Shown: piece by piece, positions 6,045 to 6,098 of the stretch
Layout: each line of letters starts with the position of its first letter
How positions within the stretch are numbered: the stretch's first letter is position 1
Assembly: GCA_964438715.1 (NCBI GenBank)
Contig: CAYTLQ010000147.1
Coordinates: 1 to 6,098 of the forward strand
Source: CAYTLQ01 sp964438715
GTDB taxonomy: Bacteria > Bacteroidota > Ignavibacteria > Ignavibacteriales > Ignavibacteriaceae
Length of the DNA stretch: 6,098 nt
Direction of reading: 5' to 3'
Program-made: the position numbers and the translations under genes
The notes under the pieces: generated by a model
The model's input: the letters and a program-made list of their open reading frames with translations, nothing else
Database searches by the model: none
Told to the model about the DNA's origin: nothing

Positions 6045-6098
6045 TTATTCAGGAATCGTAACGGTAACCTCATATAACGGCTCGAGCAATACGGGCTT
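6045..6098 (-). pseudogene. Elongation factor G, upstream part of the same frame, cut by TAA and by the window edge
   Basis: Reading from the window edge, the frame gives KPVLLEPLYEVTVTIPE and then TAA. KPVLLEP followed by a V-x-V-P-E strand is the usual entry into EF-G domain V. The family normally continues E/Q-Y-M-G-D-V-M-G-D; here it reads stop-C-M-C-D-V-M-G-D with no shift of frame. The break is therefore a substitution-type stop with two neighbouring altered residues, not a frameshift. The rest of the gene (GTPase domain and domains II-IV) lies beyond the window. Either the gene is damaged, or these bases are sequence errors near an end. Confidence 0.7.

Noticed and set aside
6045..6047. 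TAA read as an amino acid (altered genetic code)
   Set aside because: The tetraheme, 14-heme, lipoprotein and MarR genes all end in TAA at sensible family lengths, so TAA is a normal stop here.
1..6098. CRISPR array, insertion sequence, tRNA or rRNA
   Set aside because: I see no regularly spaced repeats, transposase, terminal inverted repeats or cloverleaf-like sequence; the repeated TGTCAT/TGCCAT words are heme-motif codons.

Overview
The window looks like a piece of a Gram-negative, anaerobic or metal-respiring bacterium. My best guess is the Ignavibacteria/Chlorobi/Bacteroidota side of the tree. That guess rests on the style of the EF-G C-terminus, the HIT protein, the short and AT-rich spacers, and the multiheme cytochromes of a kind known from Geobacter and Ignavibacteria. 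It is inference from protein style, not a search result.

Layout. Positions 1-515 are an AT-rich non-coding leader without a convincing gene. Four genes follow on the plus strand, closely spaced (18, 8 and 16 nt apart), and read as one operon: a periplasmic tetraheme c554-type cytochrome (516-1073), an outer-membrane beta-barrel protein (1092-2366), a secreted cytochrome with 14 CXXCH motifs (2375-3589), and a lipoprotein cytochrome with 8 CXXCH motifs plus one CX4CH motif (3606-4631). After a 76-nt gap with a hairpin comes a MarR-family regulator on the same strand (4708-5205). A HIT-family hydrolase/phosphorylase (5209-5715) runs on the minus strand and converges on it with only 3 nt between stop codons. 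Upstream of HIT on the minus strand are a strong intrinsic terminator (5739-5772) and the 3' end of an elongation factor G gene (5793-6098, running off the window).

How the genes work together. The order barrel, then large periplasmic cytochrome, then lipoprotein cytochrome matches the porin-cytochrome conduits (for example OmbB-OmaB-OmcB of Geobacter) that carry electrons across the outer membrane to minerals, electrodes or partner cells. The four genes encode 27 predicted c-type hemes on one putative transcript: 4 in the leading tetraheme protein, a candidate periplasmic feeder, 14 in the second cytochrome and 9 in the lipoprotein. The MarR gene may regulate the operon, but only its position suggests this.

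The oddest point is the EF-G frame. It contains an in-frame TAA at 6045-6047, inside a normally conserved block of domain V, with two further unusual residues next to it. It is either a damaged gene (perhaps an EF-G paralogue) or a cluster of sequence errors near the window end.
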